The notes under the pieces: model-generated
What the model saw: the letters and a program-made list of their open reading frames with translations, nothing else
Database searches by the model: none
Told to the model about the DNA's origin: nothing
Assembly (NCBI GenBank): GCA_905200645.1
Contig: CAJKLD010000024.1
Coordinates: 1 to 39,480 of the forward strand
From: an uncultured Phascolarctobacterium sp.
Lineage (GTDB): Bacteria; Bacillota; Negativicutes; Acidaminococcales; Acidaminococcaceae
Direction: 5' to 3'
Length of the DNA: 39,480 nt
Part shown: positions 7,372-15,932 of the stretch, piece by piece
Position numbering within the stretch: position 1 is the stretch's first letter
Layout of the letters: the number at the start of each line of letters is the position of its first letter
Program-made: the position numbers and the translations under genes

Positions 7372-8356
7372 AAAAGGCGGCTTGGGCAAAGGTTTAGGCG
7401 CTATTTTCGGCGAGAACCCTAATCCCGTACCGGAACCTATTGTAGATGAAAAAACGACTAATACACCGCTGCAATTAAACACAACCGATATTAAAGCCAA
7501 TCCCTATCAACCGCGCAGAGTTTTTGATGCGGAAAAATTACAGGAGCTGGCTGCTTCCATTAAAGAATTTGGTATTGTACAGCCTTTAGTAGTGCGCAAA
7601 AAAGGCAAAAACTACGAATTAGTAGCAGGTGAACGCCGTCTGCGCGCAGCAGTATTAGCCGGTCTTGCTGTTGTTCCCGCTATCGTCAAGGAATACGACG
7701 ATACTAAAATGATGGAAATTGCGTTGATAGAAAATATTCAGCGCCACGATTTAAACCCTATTGAAGAAGCACAGGGAATCAAGCAGCTTATGAGCCAATG
7801 TAAGCTGACCCAGGAGCAGGCAGCCGAAAGAGTTGGCCGCAGCCGTGTAGCCGTAACCAATATTCTGCGCCTGTTAAATCTGCCGGAGGAAATTCAAAGC
7901 TACATTATTAAGGGTGAATTGAATATGGGTCAGGCTAAACAGCTTTTAAGCCTGCCTAAAAAAGAGCAGCAGCTTGAGATAGCCAAAGCTATTATGGAAG
8001 CCGGTTGGAGTTCGCGCATGACAGAACAGGTAGTGCGTTTATTAAAAGAAGGAAAACAGCTCAAGCTTGTACGGGAAGTTATTGAAGAAAAAGCTGAAAA
8101 ACAAAAACCTGCTAAAACGAAAAAAGTTCCTAATGCAAACGATATTTTCTGCCATGATTTTGAACAACGCCTGGTTGAGCTTTTAGGCACCAAAGTTAAG
8201 GTACAGCCCAAACCGGAAGAAGACGGTCGCCAGGGAGGCACTATTCAAATTGAATATTACTCCGCAGAAGATTTAGAGCGTATTTACGAAGTGCTCCAAC
8301 AAGGGCATGAAGATGAAATGTCGGTTCCACAGCCGACACGCCGTCTCCACGTTTAA
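7364..8356 (+). CDS. parB: Chromosome partitioning protein ParB (Spo0J)
   Basis: 330 aa from the ATG at 7364, which begins MSKKGGLGKGLGAIFGE, the typical N-terminal ParA-stimulating segment. The ParB/Srx CTPase domain follows (NPYQPRRVFD, GERRLRAA, IALIENIQRHDLNPIEEA), then a helix-turn-helix (LTQEQAAERVGRSRVAVTN) that reads parS, and a C-terminal dimerisation domain after a lysine-rich linker. It loads as a CTP-dependent clamp at parS and stimulates ParA. A GAGGTG site lies inside the end of parA. No canonical parS is visible in the window. Confidence 0.96.
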   Translation: MSKKGGLGKGLGAIFGENPNPVPEPIVDEKTTNTPLQLNTTDIKANPYQPRRVFDAEKLQELAASIKEFGIVQPLVVRKKGKNYELVAGERRLRAAVLAGLAVVPAIVKEYDDTKMMEIALIENIQRHDLNPIEEAQGIKQLMSQCKLTQEQAAERVGRSRVAVTNILRLLNLPEEIQSYIIKGELNMGQAKQLLSLPKKEQQLEIAKAIMEAGWSSRMTEQVVRLLKEGKQLKLVREVIEEKAEKQKPAKTKKVPNANDIFCHDFEQRLVELLGTKVKVQPKPEEDGRQGGTIQIEYYSAEDLERIYEVLQQGHEDEMSVPQPTRRLHV

Positions 8357-8379
8357 GCGATACAATAAGGGAAATCAAT

Positions 8380-8670
8380 ATGCCTGGCTTAGGAACTATC
8401 GCCAACTGTTTTGCTATTTTTGCAGGCGCTTTGCTGGGCGTATTTTTCAAATGCGGTCTGCCTGAAAAATGGCAGCATACCATGATGAACAGTATTGCGC
8501 TGTGCATTGCAGTTATCGGCATCAAAATGGCGCTGCAAACCAATAATATAATTGTCGTTATTTTCAGCTTGGTGCTCGGCTCTATTATGGGCGAAATTCT
8601 TGATATTGAAGGCGCTATGAACCAATTAGGAAAATATTTAGGCGCCCAACTTAGCGGCGCTGATAACTAA
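8380..8670 (+). CDS. Truncated DUF554 membrane protein
   Basis: 96 aa starting MPGLGTIANCFAIFAGALLG, the conserved N terminus of DUF554 inner-membrane proteins, with the family's SLVLGSIMGEILDIEG motif at about 63-78. Members are usually about 220-240 aa with more membrane segments; here the frame stops just after the first conserved block. The next gene starts 30 bases later with no leftover DUF554 sequence, so the C-terminal two thirds appear deleted, not merely frameshifted. It follows parB by 23 bases in the same operon. It may be a remnant or a functional short form; the frame is otherwise intact. Confidence 0.72.
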   Translation: MPGLGTIANCFAIFAGALLGVFFKCGLPEKWQHTMMNSIALCIAVIGIKMALQTNNIIVVIFSLVLGSIMGEILDIEGAMNQLGKYLGAQLSGADN

Positions 8671-8700
8671 CTTTTTTAATTAAGAACAGGAGACGATAGA

Positions 8701-9177
8701 GTGGAAGAAGCAAATTTAGCTCTTAGTAATAATTTAGCAGCTGTTGTTGCTGTTTTAGGCTTGATTATCATAACGCTTGTTATTTTATTGATAAATTTGA
8801 AAAGTAAGCTGAATGCCTTGCAGGAAAAATACGTTTTTTTTACGCAAGGAAAAGAAGCCAATATTGATACAGTGTTGACAGACACCTTAAATGAGCTGCA
8901 TAAAACGCATGCCGAATTAAATGCTTTGCAGAATAAGCATGCTAAATTACAGCAGCAAGTACAAGGCTGCCTGCAAAATGTAAAAATGATTCGCTATGAT
9001 GCTTTCGACGCTATGGGCGGCGAGTTGAGCTATTCTATTCTGCTTACCGACGCTAAAAAAGACGGCATTCTTCTGACCAGTATTTATGGCCGCGAGGAAA
9101 GCCGCTGCTACGCTAAAGCTATTAAGGAAGGCAAATCCGCTACTCCCTTAGCAGAAGAAGAAGCAAAACTTATGTAA
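8701..9177 (+). CDS. DUF4446 family membrane-anchored protein
   Basis: 158 aa: one N-terminal membrane helix (about 12-33), a coiled-coil stretch (about 35-95) and a C-terminal conserved block (MIRYDAFDAMGGELSYSILL, TSIYGREESRCYAKAI, LAEEEAKL) typical of DUF4446. The family often sits beside parB in Clostridia and relatives, and its role is unknown. Start is GTG after AGGAGACG. It is the last gene of the parA operon, ending before a strong terminator. Confidence 0.82.
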   Translation: MEEANLALSNNLAAVVAVLGLIIITLVILLINLKSKLNALQEKYVFFTQGKEANIDTVLTDTLNELHKTHAELNALQNKHAKLQQQVQGCLQNVKMIRYDAFDAMGGELSYSILLTDAKKDGILLTSIYGREESRCYAKAIKEGKSATPLAEEEAKLM

Positions 9178-9218
9178 AAAATAACGCTAATTACTATTAC
9201 CAAAACATATTATGATAA

Positions 9219-9257
9219 AAAAGCTATGCCATGGCGTGCTGCCACAGCATAGCTTTT
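9219..9257. terminator. Terminator of the parAB operon
   Basis: AAAAGCTATGC (9219-9229) pairs with GCATAGCTTTT (9247-9257), followed by more T. It also serves the convergent minus-strand gene ending at 9274. Confidence 0.85.
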
Positions 9258-9273
9258 TTGTTGTAGTATAAAA

Positions 9274-9687
9274 TTAAACGTGCTCAAACAGCTTGAGCAA
9301 AATAAACATAGTCTCGCCAAAGGTTAAATAGCGGAACCAAGTACGGGGATAGACAAACCCCTGCGCATCTACGGTAAAGGTACCGCTGATACGGGCATGT
9401 ACGGCAATGCTTTCCATGGCTGCAATCAGCAGCAGTAAAAATCCCTGCGTCCACGTTGCCTCATAAAACATCAGCCAGATACAATAAAGTAAAAAGAGAA
9501 CGTCACAAATAAAATAGACAATAAAAATCGAAGCTGTGCTGTCCATTAAAATAACCTGCTTGCGTTCGGGATGTTGGCGCCGCTCCTCCAGCATCCGGGA
9601 AAAGCTCTGCAAAAAACAAAATATTCTTTGCGCATGAATGAAGTGAAACATGCGTACACAAATAAAAAATAAAGCTATAGAATTCAT
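9274..9687 (-). CDS. Membrane protein of unknown function
   Basis: 137 aa with about three or four hydrophobic segments (near 1-17, 50-72, 79-92 and 118-134), so probably an inner-membrane protein. A charged patch at about 32-43 (RMLEERRQHPERK) separates the first helix from the rest. I do not recognise the family. An AGAGGT site lies six bases before the start. It is transcribed alone, convergent with the parAB operon and divergent from the liv operon. The gap 9688-9999 to its right holds the liv promoter and a leader hairpin. Confidence 0.6.
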   Translation of the reverse strand: MNSIALFFICVRMFHFIHAQRIFCFLQSFSRMLEERRQHPERKQVILMDSTASIFIVYFICDVLFLLYCIWLMFYEATWTQGFLLLLIAAMESIAVHARISGTFTVDAQGFVYPRTWFRYLTFGETMFILLKLFEHV

Positions 9688-9881
9688 AATAATACCTCTA
9701 TTGTATAATACAGTTTATTATACACTATTTGTATCTATTCTGCCAATGTTACACAAAAATATCAAAATATCTGCAAGGGAGACGTTTTTCTCTAAAATAT
9801 GTACAGAAAATTAAAAATCATAAAAAATGTATCAGTTTTTCGCTATTAATTTCAGGTATACATAAAACACGAAAAATATCG

Positions 9882-9911
9882 TTGACAAAAGTGTAGCATT
9901 ATAGCTATAAT
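9882..9911 (+). promoter_or_regulatory. SigA-type promoter of the liv operon
   Basis: TTGACA (9882-9887), 18 bases, TATAAT (9906-9911), both perfect hexamers. The predicted start near 9918 gives a leader of about 80 bases, containing the hairpin at 9923-9965. Confidence 0.85.
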
Positions 9912-9922
9912 GTGTATCATAA

Positions 9923-9965
9923 GTTATTAGGATAAGCATTAGCTCGTAGATCTGCTTCTAATAAC
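9923..9965 (+). promoter_or_regulatory. Leader hairpin ahead of the first liv binding protein
   Basis: GTTATTAG (9923-9930) pairs with CTAATAAC (9958-9965), and AAGCA (9934-9938) continues the pairing with TGCTT (9953-9957) across a three-base bulge, leaving a 14-base loop. It begins within a few bases of the predicted transcription start. There is no T-run, so it is not a simple terminator. It may be an mRNA stabiliser, an operator or a regulatory RNA element. Confidence 0.5.
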
Positions 9966-9999
9966 ATTGTTATTTATAAGGGAAAAGGAGAAATTCAAA

Positions 10000-11172
10000 A
10001 TGCAAAAATGGAAAAAATTTGCTACAGCTGCTTTTGCTGCAATGGTACTTGCATCCGTACTCAGCGGCTGCGGAGGAGACAAAAAGAAAGCTGCCGATAC
10101 CGGCAACACTATTAAAGTAGGCGCTTCTTTTGAATTGACCGGCAACGTTGCTAACTACGGTAAAGCTATTCTGTCCGGCTTCAAAATGGCTGCTGACGAA
10201 GCTAACAAAACCGGCATCAACGGCAAAAAAATTGAAGTTATCGAAAGCGATAATAAATCCGAGCCTTCCGAATCCGGTAACTCTATCACTAAACTGGTAA
10301 CTCAAAACAAAGTTGTTGCTATCGTTGGTCCTGCAACCAGCGGCTGTGTAGCAGCAGGCGCTCCTATTACTGCTTCTAATAAAATTCCACACATTGCACC
10401 TTCTGCAACTGCACCTGGTATCACCGTTGATAACGGCAAAGTAAGAGAATTCATGTTCCGTGCCTGCTTCATCGACCCGTTCCAAGGCCAAGTAATGGCA
10501 ACCTTTGCTAACAACACCTTGAAGGTTAAAAACGTTGCAATTCTGTTTGATTCTTCCAGCGATTATTCCAAAGGCTTAGCTGACGTATTCCAAAAAACCT
10601 TGGAAGGTCATGGCGGCAAAATCGTTGCTAAAGAAGCATTCCTGGCTAAAGACGTAGACTTTAAAGCTTCTCTGACCAAGCTGAAAGCAACCAATCCGGA
10701 AGCAATTTATGTTCCCGGTTACTATGAAGAGGTTTCTAAGATTATTAAACAAGCCCGCGAAATCGGCATTACCGTTCCCATGCTGGGCTGCGACGGTTGG
10801 GAAAGTCCTAAACTGGCTGAAATTGCCGGCAAAGACGCTCTGAAGGGCTGCTACTATGTATCCGCTTTCTCCGCACAAGATAAAGATCCTTCCGTACAAA
10901 AATTCATTGCTGATTACAAAGCCAAATACAAAGCAGATCCCGATATTTTTGCAATGCAAGGCTACAACGCAGGCTTAGTTCTGTTTGACGCTATCAAACG
11001 CGCAGGCGACACCGACGGTACTAAATTGGCAAAAGCTATTGCCGAAACCAAAGACCTACCGGTTGCAAGCGGCAAGCTGACCTTTGATGCTAACCATAAT
11101 CCGATTATGCCAGCATTGATTATCAGCCTTGAAGGCGGCACTCCGAACTTAGTAGAAAAAATTGCTTTGTAA
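10000..11172 (+). CDS. Branched-chain amino acid ABC transporter binding lipoprotein 1
   Basis: 390 aa from the ATG at 10000, chosen for AAAAGGAG ten bases upstream. A hydrophobic leader ends in the lipobox LSGC, so the mature protein is a lipid-anchored binding protein in the periplasm. The body is a type I periplasmic-binding fold of the LivJ/LivK family (KVGASFELTGNVANYG, ESDNKSEPSESGN, VGPATSGCVAAGAP, CDGWESP). It is the first of two such genes ahead of livHMGF and should deliver leucine, isoleucine or valine to that permease. The exact ligand cannot be read from the sequence. Confidence 0.9.
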   Translation: MQKWKKFATAAFAAMVLASVLSGCGGDKKKAADTGNTIKVGASFELTGNVANYGKAILSGFKMAADEANKTGINGKKIEVIESDNKSEPSESGNSITKLVTQNKVVAIVGPATSGCVAAGAPITASNKIPHIAPSATAPGITVDNGKVREFMFRACFIDPFQGQVMATFANNTLKVKNVAILFDSSSDYSKGLADVFQKTLEGHGGKIVAKEAFLAKDVDFKASLTKLKATNPEAIYVPGYYEEVSKIIKQAREIGITVPMLGCDGWESPKLAEIAGKDALKGCYYVSAFSAQDKDPSVQKFIADYKAKYKADPDIFAMQGYNAGLVLFDAIKRAGDTDGTKLAKAIAETKDLPVASGKLTFDANHNPIMPALIISLEGGTPNLVEKIAL

Positions 11173-11244
11173 TTTTAAGATAATAATTTCATATCGATAA
11201 TTAGTTATAGTTCCTTATCCACGGTTTATTTAATAAGTTAAACA

Positions 11245-11267
11245 GGGAGCTTGCCAAACAAGCTCCC
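11245..11267 (+). terminator. Intra-operon hairpin between the two binding-protein genes
   Basis: GGGAGCTTG (11245-11253) and CAAGCTCCC (11259-11267) form a perfect nine-base stem with a five-base loop. An AT-rich stretch follows, with a T-run only about 15 bases later. It may partly terminate or protect the upstream mRNA 3' end, giving more of the first binding protein than of the downstream genes. Confidence 0.5.
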
Positions 11268-11304
11268 ATATATAATATATTATTTTTTTGAGGGGGAATA
11301 AACC

Positions 11305-12474
11305 ATGAAAAGATTAACTAAGTTGATGTCTGTTTTAGCAGCCGGCGCATTATTTATGGGCGCTTTAACAGGCTGCGGCGGCTCTAAGAGCGCCGACGAT
11401 ACCATTAAGATTGGCGGCCTGCTGGAAATGACCGGCGGCAGCGCATCCTTTGGTATTTCTTCTAAAAACGCTATTGACCTAGCACTGAAAAAAGTAAATG
11501 AAAAAGGCGTGCTGGGCGGCAAAAAGCTTGCTTTAGTTGTAGCAGACAATAAGTCCGAAGCTTCTGAAGCTACTAACGGTATGCAAAAGCTTATCTCCCA
11601 AGATAAGGTCGTAGCGGTTATTGGTCCTAACCTTTCATCTGCTGCTATCGCTGCCGGAACCATCAATAATGCTTCCAAGGTAGCTTCCATTACTCCTATG
11701 GGTACCAATCCGGACGTAACTGTTGATCCGAAAACTCAAAAAACCAGAGAATACAGCTTCCGTACCTGTTTTATTGACCCGTTCCAAGGCACTGTAATGG
11801 CTAATTACGCTGTTAAAGAGTTAAATGTAAAAAAAGCAGCTATTTTGGTTGATAACACCAGCGACTATGCCAAAGGTTTAAGTCAATTCTTTAAAGAAAA
11901 CTTCGTTAAATTAGGCGGCGCTGTCGTTGCGGAAGAAGCCTATCTACAAAAAGATACTGATTTCAAAGCTACCTTGACTAAGATTAAAGCAACCTCTCCT
12001 GATTTTATCTACATTCCCGGTTACTATCAAGAAGTTGGTTTGATTGTTAAACAAGCTCGTGAAATGGGTATCAACGTTATCATGGCAGGCGGCGACGGCT
12101 GGGATTCTGCTAAACTGCCGGAAATTGCCGGTAAAAAAGCTCTGAACAACACTATGTTCTCCAGTCTCTATTCTCCTGATGACGCCTCCGATTTGAACAA
12201 AGCTTTTGTTGCTGAATACAAAAAAGCTTATAACACTAATCCGGATGTATTCGCCGCTTTGGCTTATGATTCTGCATTATTGGTTGTTAAAGCTATCGAA
12301 GACGCAAAATCTGCTGAACCTGCAAAAATTGCTGCTGCAATGGCTAAAATTTCCGGTTTCAAAGGCGTTTCCGGTGAAGTAACTTTCAACGAACAGCACA
12401 ATCCTATTAAGAGCGCTGTTATCATCGAACACAAAGATGGTGTACAAACCTTTAAAGCTAAAGTTAATCCCTGA
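11305..12474 (+). CDS. Branched-chain amino acid ABC transporter binding lipoprotein 2
   Basis: 389 aa with a signal ending in the lipobox LTGC and the same LivJ/LivK fold as the preceding gene (KIGGLLEMTGGSASFG, VVADNKSEASEATNG, IGPNLSSAAIAAG, GGDGWDSAKL). The two are clearly paralogous along their length, so a tandem duplication with possible ligand divergence is likely. It has a GAGGGGG ribosome site. It lies downstream of the hairpin at 11245-11267 and upstream of livH. Confidence 0.9.
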   Translation: MKRLTKLMSVLAAGALFMGALTGCGGSKSADDTIKIGGLLEMTGGSASFGISSKNAIDLALKKVNEKGVLGGKKLALVVADNKSEASEATNGMQKLISQDKVVAVIGPNLSSAAIAAGTINNASKVASITPMGTNPDVTVDPKTQKTREYSFRTCFIDPFQGTVMANYAVKELNVKKAAILVDNTSDYAKGLSQFFKENFVKLGGAVVAEEAYLQKDTDFKATLTKIKATSPDFIYIPGYYQEVGLIVKQAREMGINVIMAGGDGWDSAKLPEIAGKKALNNTMFSSLYSPDDASDLNKAFVAEYKKAYNTNPDVFAALAYDSALLVVKAIEDAKSAEPAKIAAAMAKISGFKGVSGEVTFNEQHNPIKSAVIIEHKDGVQTFKAKVNP

Positions 12475-12510
12475 TAAGTAACACAAGTGATCTTCTAAGG
12501 TCAATTCAAC

Positions 12511-12540
12511 GAGGCTGTTGTTTTGTGTGACAACAGCCTC
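12511..12540 (+). terminator. Hairpin between second binding protein and livH
   Basis: Perfect eleven-base stem GAGGCTGTTGT (12511-12521) and ACAACAGCCTC (12530-12540), eight-base loop, followed by a mixed TTATTTT. A partial terminator that would let some transcripts continue into livHMGF fits its position. Confidence 0.6.
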
Positions 12541-12602
12541 TTATTTTCAACTATAATAAGTAACCCTGTTTAAAAAACTCAAAATCTCTAGGGAGGTAAA
12601 TT

Positions 12603-13493
12603 ATGGAGACCTTTATGCATCAGTTCTTTCAGCAGCTGATCAATGGTATATCTCTTGGCAGTATCTACGCGCTGATCGCCTTAGGTTATACCATGATATA
12701 CGGCATTATCAAGCTGATAAACTTTGCTCACGGCGACATTTATATGCTGGGCGCCTATTTTGGCTTCTTTGCCACTACCCGGCTAGGGCTGCCGTTTATT
12801 CCGGCAATTATCTTTTCTATGGCCTGCGCTGCAATCGCCGGCATTATTATTGAACGTATTGCGTACCGCCCCATGCGTAACGCACCGCGTATTGCTATTT
12901 TAATCACCGCTATTGGTGTATCTTTCTTCTTGGAATACAGTATGATTCTGTTAGTATCGCCACAGCCCAGAACTTTCCCGGCTGTTTTCAGCGCTACTGT
13001 TTATAATATCGGTCCCTTGGTTGCTAACAGCCAACAGCTGGTAATTCTTTTGAGCTCCGTTATTTTAATGGCGGTACTCACTTATATTGTAAACAAAACT
13101 AAAGCCGGGAAGGCTATGCGTGCTGTATCCTTTGATGCTGATGCTGCCAGACTGATGGGCATCAACATTGACCGCGTAATCTCCACTACTTTTGCTTTAG
13201 GCAGTGCTTTAGCGGCAGCAGGCGGCGTGCTGGTTGGCGTTTATTATAACTCTATCGACCCGCTTATGGGTATGATGCCCGGTCTGAAAGCCTTCGTTGC
13301 TGCGGTTCTCGGCGGCATTGGCATTATCCCCGGCGCTATGATTGGCGGCATTATCTTAGGTATTGTGGAGGCTATGGTCAGCGGTTTCTTGTCCTCCACC
13401 TTCCGTGATGCAGCGGCTTTCGGTATTTTGATTTTGATTCTGCTCTACAAACCCTCCGGCTTGTTAGGCAAGAATATCCGTGAGAAAGTGTGA
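12603..13493 (+). CDS. livH: Branched-chain amino acid permease LivH
   Basis: 296 aa, a multi-helix inner-membrane permease of the LivH family. Signatures are the N-terminal GISLGSIYALIALGYTMIYG, INFAHGDIYMLGAY and the C-terminal AAVLGGIGIIPGAMIGG coupling segment. With LivM it forms the membrane channel of the Liv ABC importer. A GGGAGG site precedes the start. The next gene begins ten bases after this one ends. Confidence 0.95.
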   Translation: METFMHQFFQQLINGISLGSIYALIALGYTMIYGIIKLINFAHGDIYMLGAYFGFFATTRLGLPFIPAIIFSMACAAIAGIIIERIAYRPMRNAPRIAILITAIGVSFFLEYSMILLVSPQPRTFPAVFSATVYNIGPLVANSQQLVILLSSVILMAVLTYIVNKTKAGKAMRAVSFDADAARLMGINIDRVISTTFALGSALAAAGGVLVGVYYNSIDPLMGMMPGLKAFVAAVLGGIGIIPGAMIGGIILGIVEAMVSGFLSSTFRDAAAFGILILILLYKPSGLLGKNIREKV

Positions 13494-13503
13494 GGTGCTT
13501 AGT

Positions 13504-14463
13504 ATGAATCCGATTAGAAAATTTGATTTAAAAGCCCTTATCGCTTCTGTTGTAATCTTTGCAGTTATCCAAGGTTTAATTCTCGCCGAGGTTATCGGCC
13601 CTTTCTGGGAATTAAATATTATCCTTATCTGCATCAATATTATTTTGGCAGTCAGCTTGAATTTAATTAACGGCTATACCGGCCAGTTCTCCATTGGTCA
13701 CGCAGGCTTTATGGCTGTAGGCGCATATACCGGCGCAATTATTACGGTAAAGCTCGGTCTGCCCTTTGAATTAGGCTTGATTGTAGCAACTATCTGCGCG
13801 GGCTTCCTAGGCTTTCTCATTGGTCTGCCTACTCTGCGTCTTGACGGCGACTATTTGGCTATCGCTACTTTAGGCTTAGGCGAAATTATCCGTATCTGCA
13901 TTCTGAATATTGATTATGTAGGCGGCGCTTCCGGTTTAATGGGCATTCCCCGTATGACTACTTTCGCTTATACCTTTTGGATTATGATTGCCATTATTTT
14001 CTTCATTAAAAACTTTAAGAATTCTGCGCTTGGCCGCTGCTGCTTAGCTATTCGCGAAAACGAAATCGCAGCTGATACCATGGGCATTAATACTACGAAA
14101 TATAAGGTAATGGCATTTACTTTGGGCGCAGCCTTTGCCGGTACTGCAGGCGCTTTATTCAGCCACTATTTCTTTTTGGCGCATCCGGCATCCTTTACCT
14201 TTATGCGTTCCTTTGATATTTTGACTATGGTAGTTCTCGGCGGCTTAGGCTCCATGACCGGCGCTATTACCGGCGCAACCTTGCTGACCTTTATTTCTGC
14301 TTATCTGTCTGATTTTCCGGAATGGCGTATGGTTATCTATTCCGTAACCATGATTGTATTAATGCTGCGTCGTCCCCAAGGCTTGTTCGGCAACGAAGAA
14401 TTAAGCCGCAAAATGTTTAAGTTTGGAGGTAAGAACAATGGCAGAGCTGCTGAAGGTAGATAA
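13504..14463 (+). CDS. livM: Branched-chain amino acid permease LivM
   Basis: 319 aa from the ATG at 13504, which follows a TGAGGTG site; the frame is open further upstream into livH. It is a multi-helix permease with the LivM signatures SLNLINGYTGQFSIGHAGFMAVGAY (residues within 40-75) and VVLGGLGSMTGAITGA. It pairs with LivH. Its end overlaps the livG start by 26 bases, which suggests translational coupling. Confidence 0.94.
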   Translation: MNPIRKFDLKALIASVVIFAVIQGLILAEVIGPFWELNIILICINIILAVSLNLINGYTGQFSIGHAGFMAVGAYTGAIITVKLGLPFELGLIVATICAGFLGFLIGLPTLRLDGDYLAIATLGLGEIIRICILNIDYVGGASGLMGIPRMTTFAYTFWIMIAIIFFIKNFKNSALGRCCLAIRENEIAADTMGINTTKYKVMAFTLGAAFAGTAGALFSHYFFLAHPASFTFMRSFDILTMVVLGGLGSMTGAITGATLLTFISAYLSDFPEWRMVIYSVTMIVLMLRRPQGLFGNEELSRKMFKFGGKNNGRAAEGR

Positions 14464-15211
14464 TGTTTCCATGATATTCGGCGGTCTGCGCGCCGTATCC
14501 AACTTTTCCATGCACATTGACAAAGGCGAGCTGGTAGGCCTTATCGGCCCTAACGGCGCCGGCAAAACTACCGCTTTCAACATGATTACCGGCGTATATA
14601 CTCCCAGCGAAGGCGACGTATATTTTGACGGCGTTAAATCCAGCGGTAAAAAGTCCTATCAGGTTACGCAGCTGGGTATGGCTCGTACCTTCCAAAATAT
14701 CCGTCTGTTTTCCGAGCTTAGCGTAATTGATAACGTAAAAATTGCTTATAATATGCATGTTACCTATAATTTAGTAGACGCCATTATCCGTGATAAAAAA
14801 TATCTTAAAGAAGAAGAACACATTACGCAAAAGGCTATGGATTTATTAAAAATTTTCCATTTAGAAAACGAAGCTAATGAAACAGCTAAAAATTTGCCCT
14901 ACGGCAAACAGCGCCGTTTGGAAATTGCCCGCGCTTTGGCAACAGAGCCTAAGCTGCTTTTATTGGACGAGCCTGCTGCAGGTATGAACCCGCAGGAAAC
15001 GCACGAGCTTATGGAAATGATCCGCTGGATTCGCGATAAATTTGATTTGTCCATTCTGCTTATTGAGCATGATATGGGCTTGGTAATGGGCGTATGCGAA
15101 CGCATTTATGTGCTTGAATACGGCATGAAGATTGCCGAAGGTACTCCTGACGAAATTAAAAACAACAGTCGTGTAATTGAAGCTTATTTGGGCGAGGAGG
15201 TTATCAACTAA
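14438..15211 (+). CDS. livG: Branched-chain amino acid ABC ATPase LivG
   Basis: 257 aa from the ATG at 14438, preceded by GGAGGT within livM. Walker A is GPNGAGKTT (near residue 37). The signature segment LPYGKQRRLEIARAL and Walker B (LLLLDEPAAGMNP) are typical of LivG, followed by an H-loop histidine in LIEHDMG. It energises import with LivF. Stop and livF start overlap in TAATG. Confidence 0.95.
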   Translation: MAELLKVDNVSMIFGGLRAVSNFSMHIDKGELVGLIGPNGAGKTTAFNMITGVYTPSEGDVYFDGVKSSGKKSYQVTQLGMARTFQNIRLFSELSVIDNVKIAYNMHVTYNLVDAIIRDKKYLKEEEHITQKAMDLLKIFHLENEANETAKNLPYGKQRRLEIARALATEPKLLLLDEPAAGMNPQETHELMEMIRWIRDKFDLSILLIEHDMGLVMGVCERIYVLEYGMKIAEGTPDEIKNNSRVIEAYLGEEVIN

Positions 15212-15915
15212 TGTTAAGAGTTGAAGATATCAATGTCTATTACGGCGCTATTCACGCCATTAAAGGCATCAGCCTCGATGTTCCCGATGGCGAAATTGTT
15301 GCGCTGATTGGTTCTAACGGCGCAGGTAAATCCACTACTCTGCGCACTATTTCCGGTTTAATGAAACCAAAAACCGGTAAAATTCTTTACGAAGGTAAAG
15401 ATATTGCCGGTGTACCTGCGCATAAAATTGTTGGTATGGGTTTATGCCAAGTTCCCGAAGGCCGTCATGTTTTTGCTAACATGAGCGTTTTAGAAAATTT
15501 GGAACTGGGCGCTTATCTGCGTAAAGATAAAGACGGCATTGCCAAGGATATGCAGGACGTCTTTGAAAAATTCCCTCGTTTGTTAGAACGTAAAAACCAA
15601 ATTGCCGGTACTCTTTCCGGCGGCGAACAGCAAATGCTGGCCATGGGTCGCGCTTTGATGAGCCGTCCAAAATTATTGCTATTAGATGAACCTTCTATGG
15701 GTCTTGCCCCCTTGCTGGTTAAAGAAATTTTTAATATAATAAAAGAAATCAATGCCAGTGGAACTACTATTCTGTTAGTAGAACAAAACGCCAACATGGC
15801 ATTGTCCATTGCTGATAAAGCATATGTTCTAGAAACCGGTCGCATCACCTTAAGCGGTACTGCACAAGAGCTGGCAAGCAGCGAAGAAGTCCGCAAGGCT
15901 TATTTGGGCGGTTGA
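15211..15915 (+). CDS. livF: Branched-chain amino acid ABC ATPase LivF
   Basis: 234 aa. Walker A GSNGAGKST (near residue 36), the family's VPEGRHVFANMSVLENLELG, signature LSGGEQQMLAMGRAL, Walker B LLLLDEPSMGLAP and the H-loop-type LLVEQNA (glutamine-asparagine in place of histidine is normal for LivF). It is the second nucleotide-binding subunit. The CBS-ACT gene starts 17 bases after its end, so the five genes probably form one transcript. Confidence 0.95.
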   Translation: MLRVEDINVYYGAIHAIKGISLDVPDGEIVALIGSNGAGKSTTLRTISGLMKPKTGKILYEGKDIAGVPAHKIVGMGLCQVPEGRHVFANMSVLENLELGAYLRKDKDGIAKDMQDVFEKFPRLLERKNQIAGTLSGGEQQMLAMGRALMSRPKLLLLDEPSMGLAPLLVKEIFNIIKEINASGTTILLVEQNANMALSIADKAYVLETGRITLSGTAQELASSEEVRKAYLGG

Positions 15916-15932
15916 TAAGAGGAGGTCATTTC

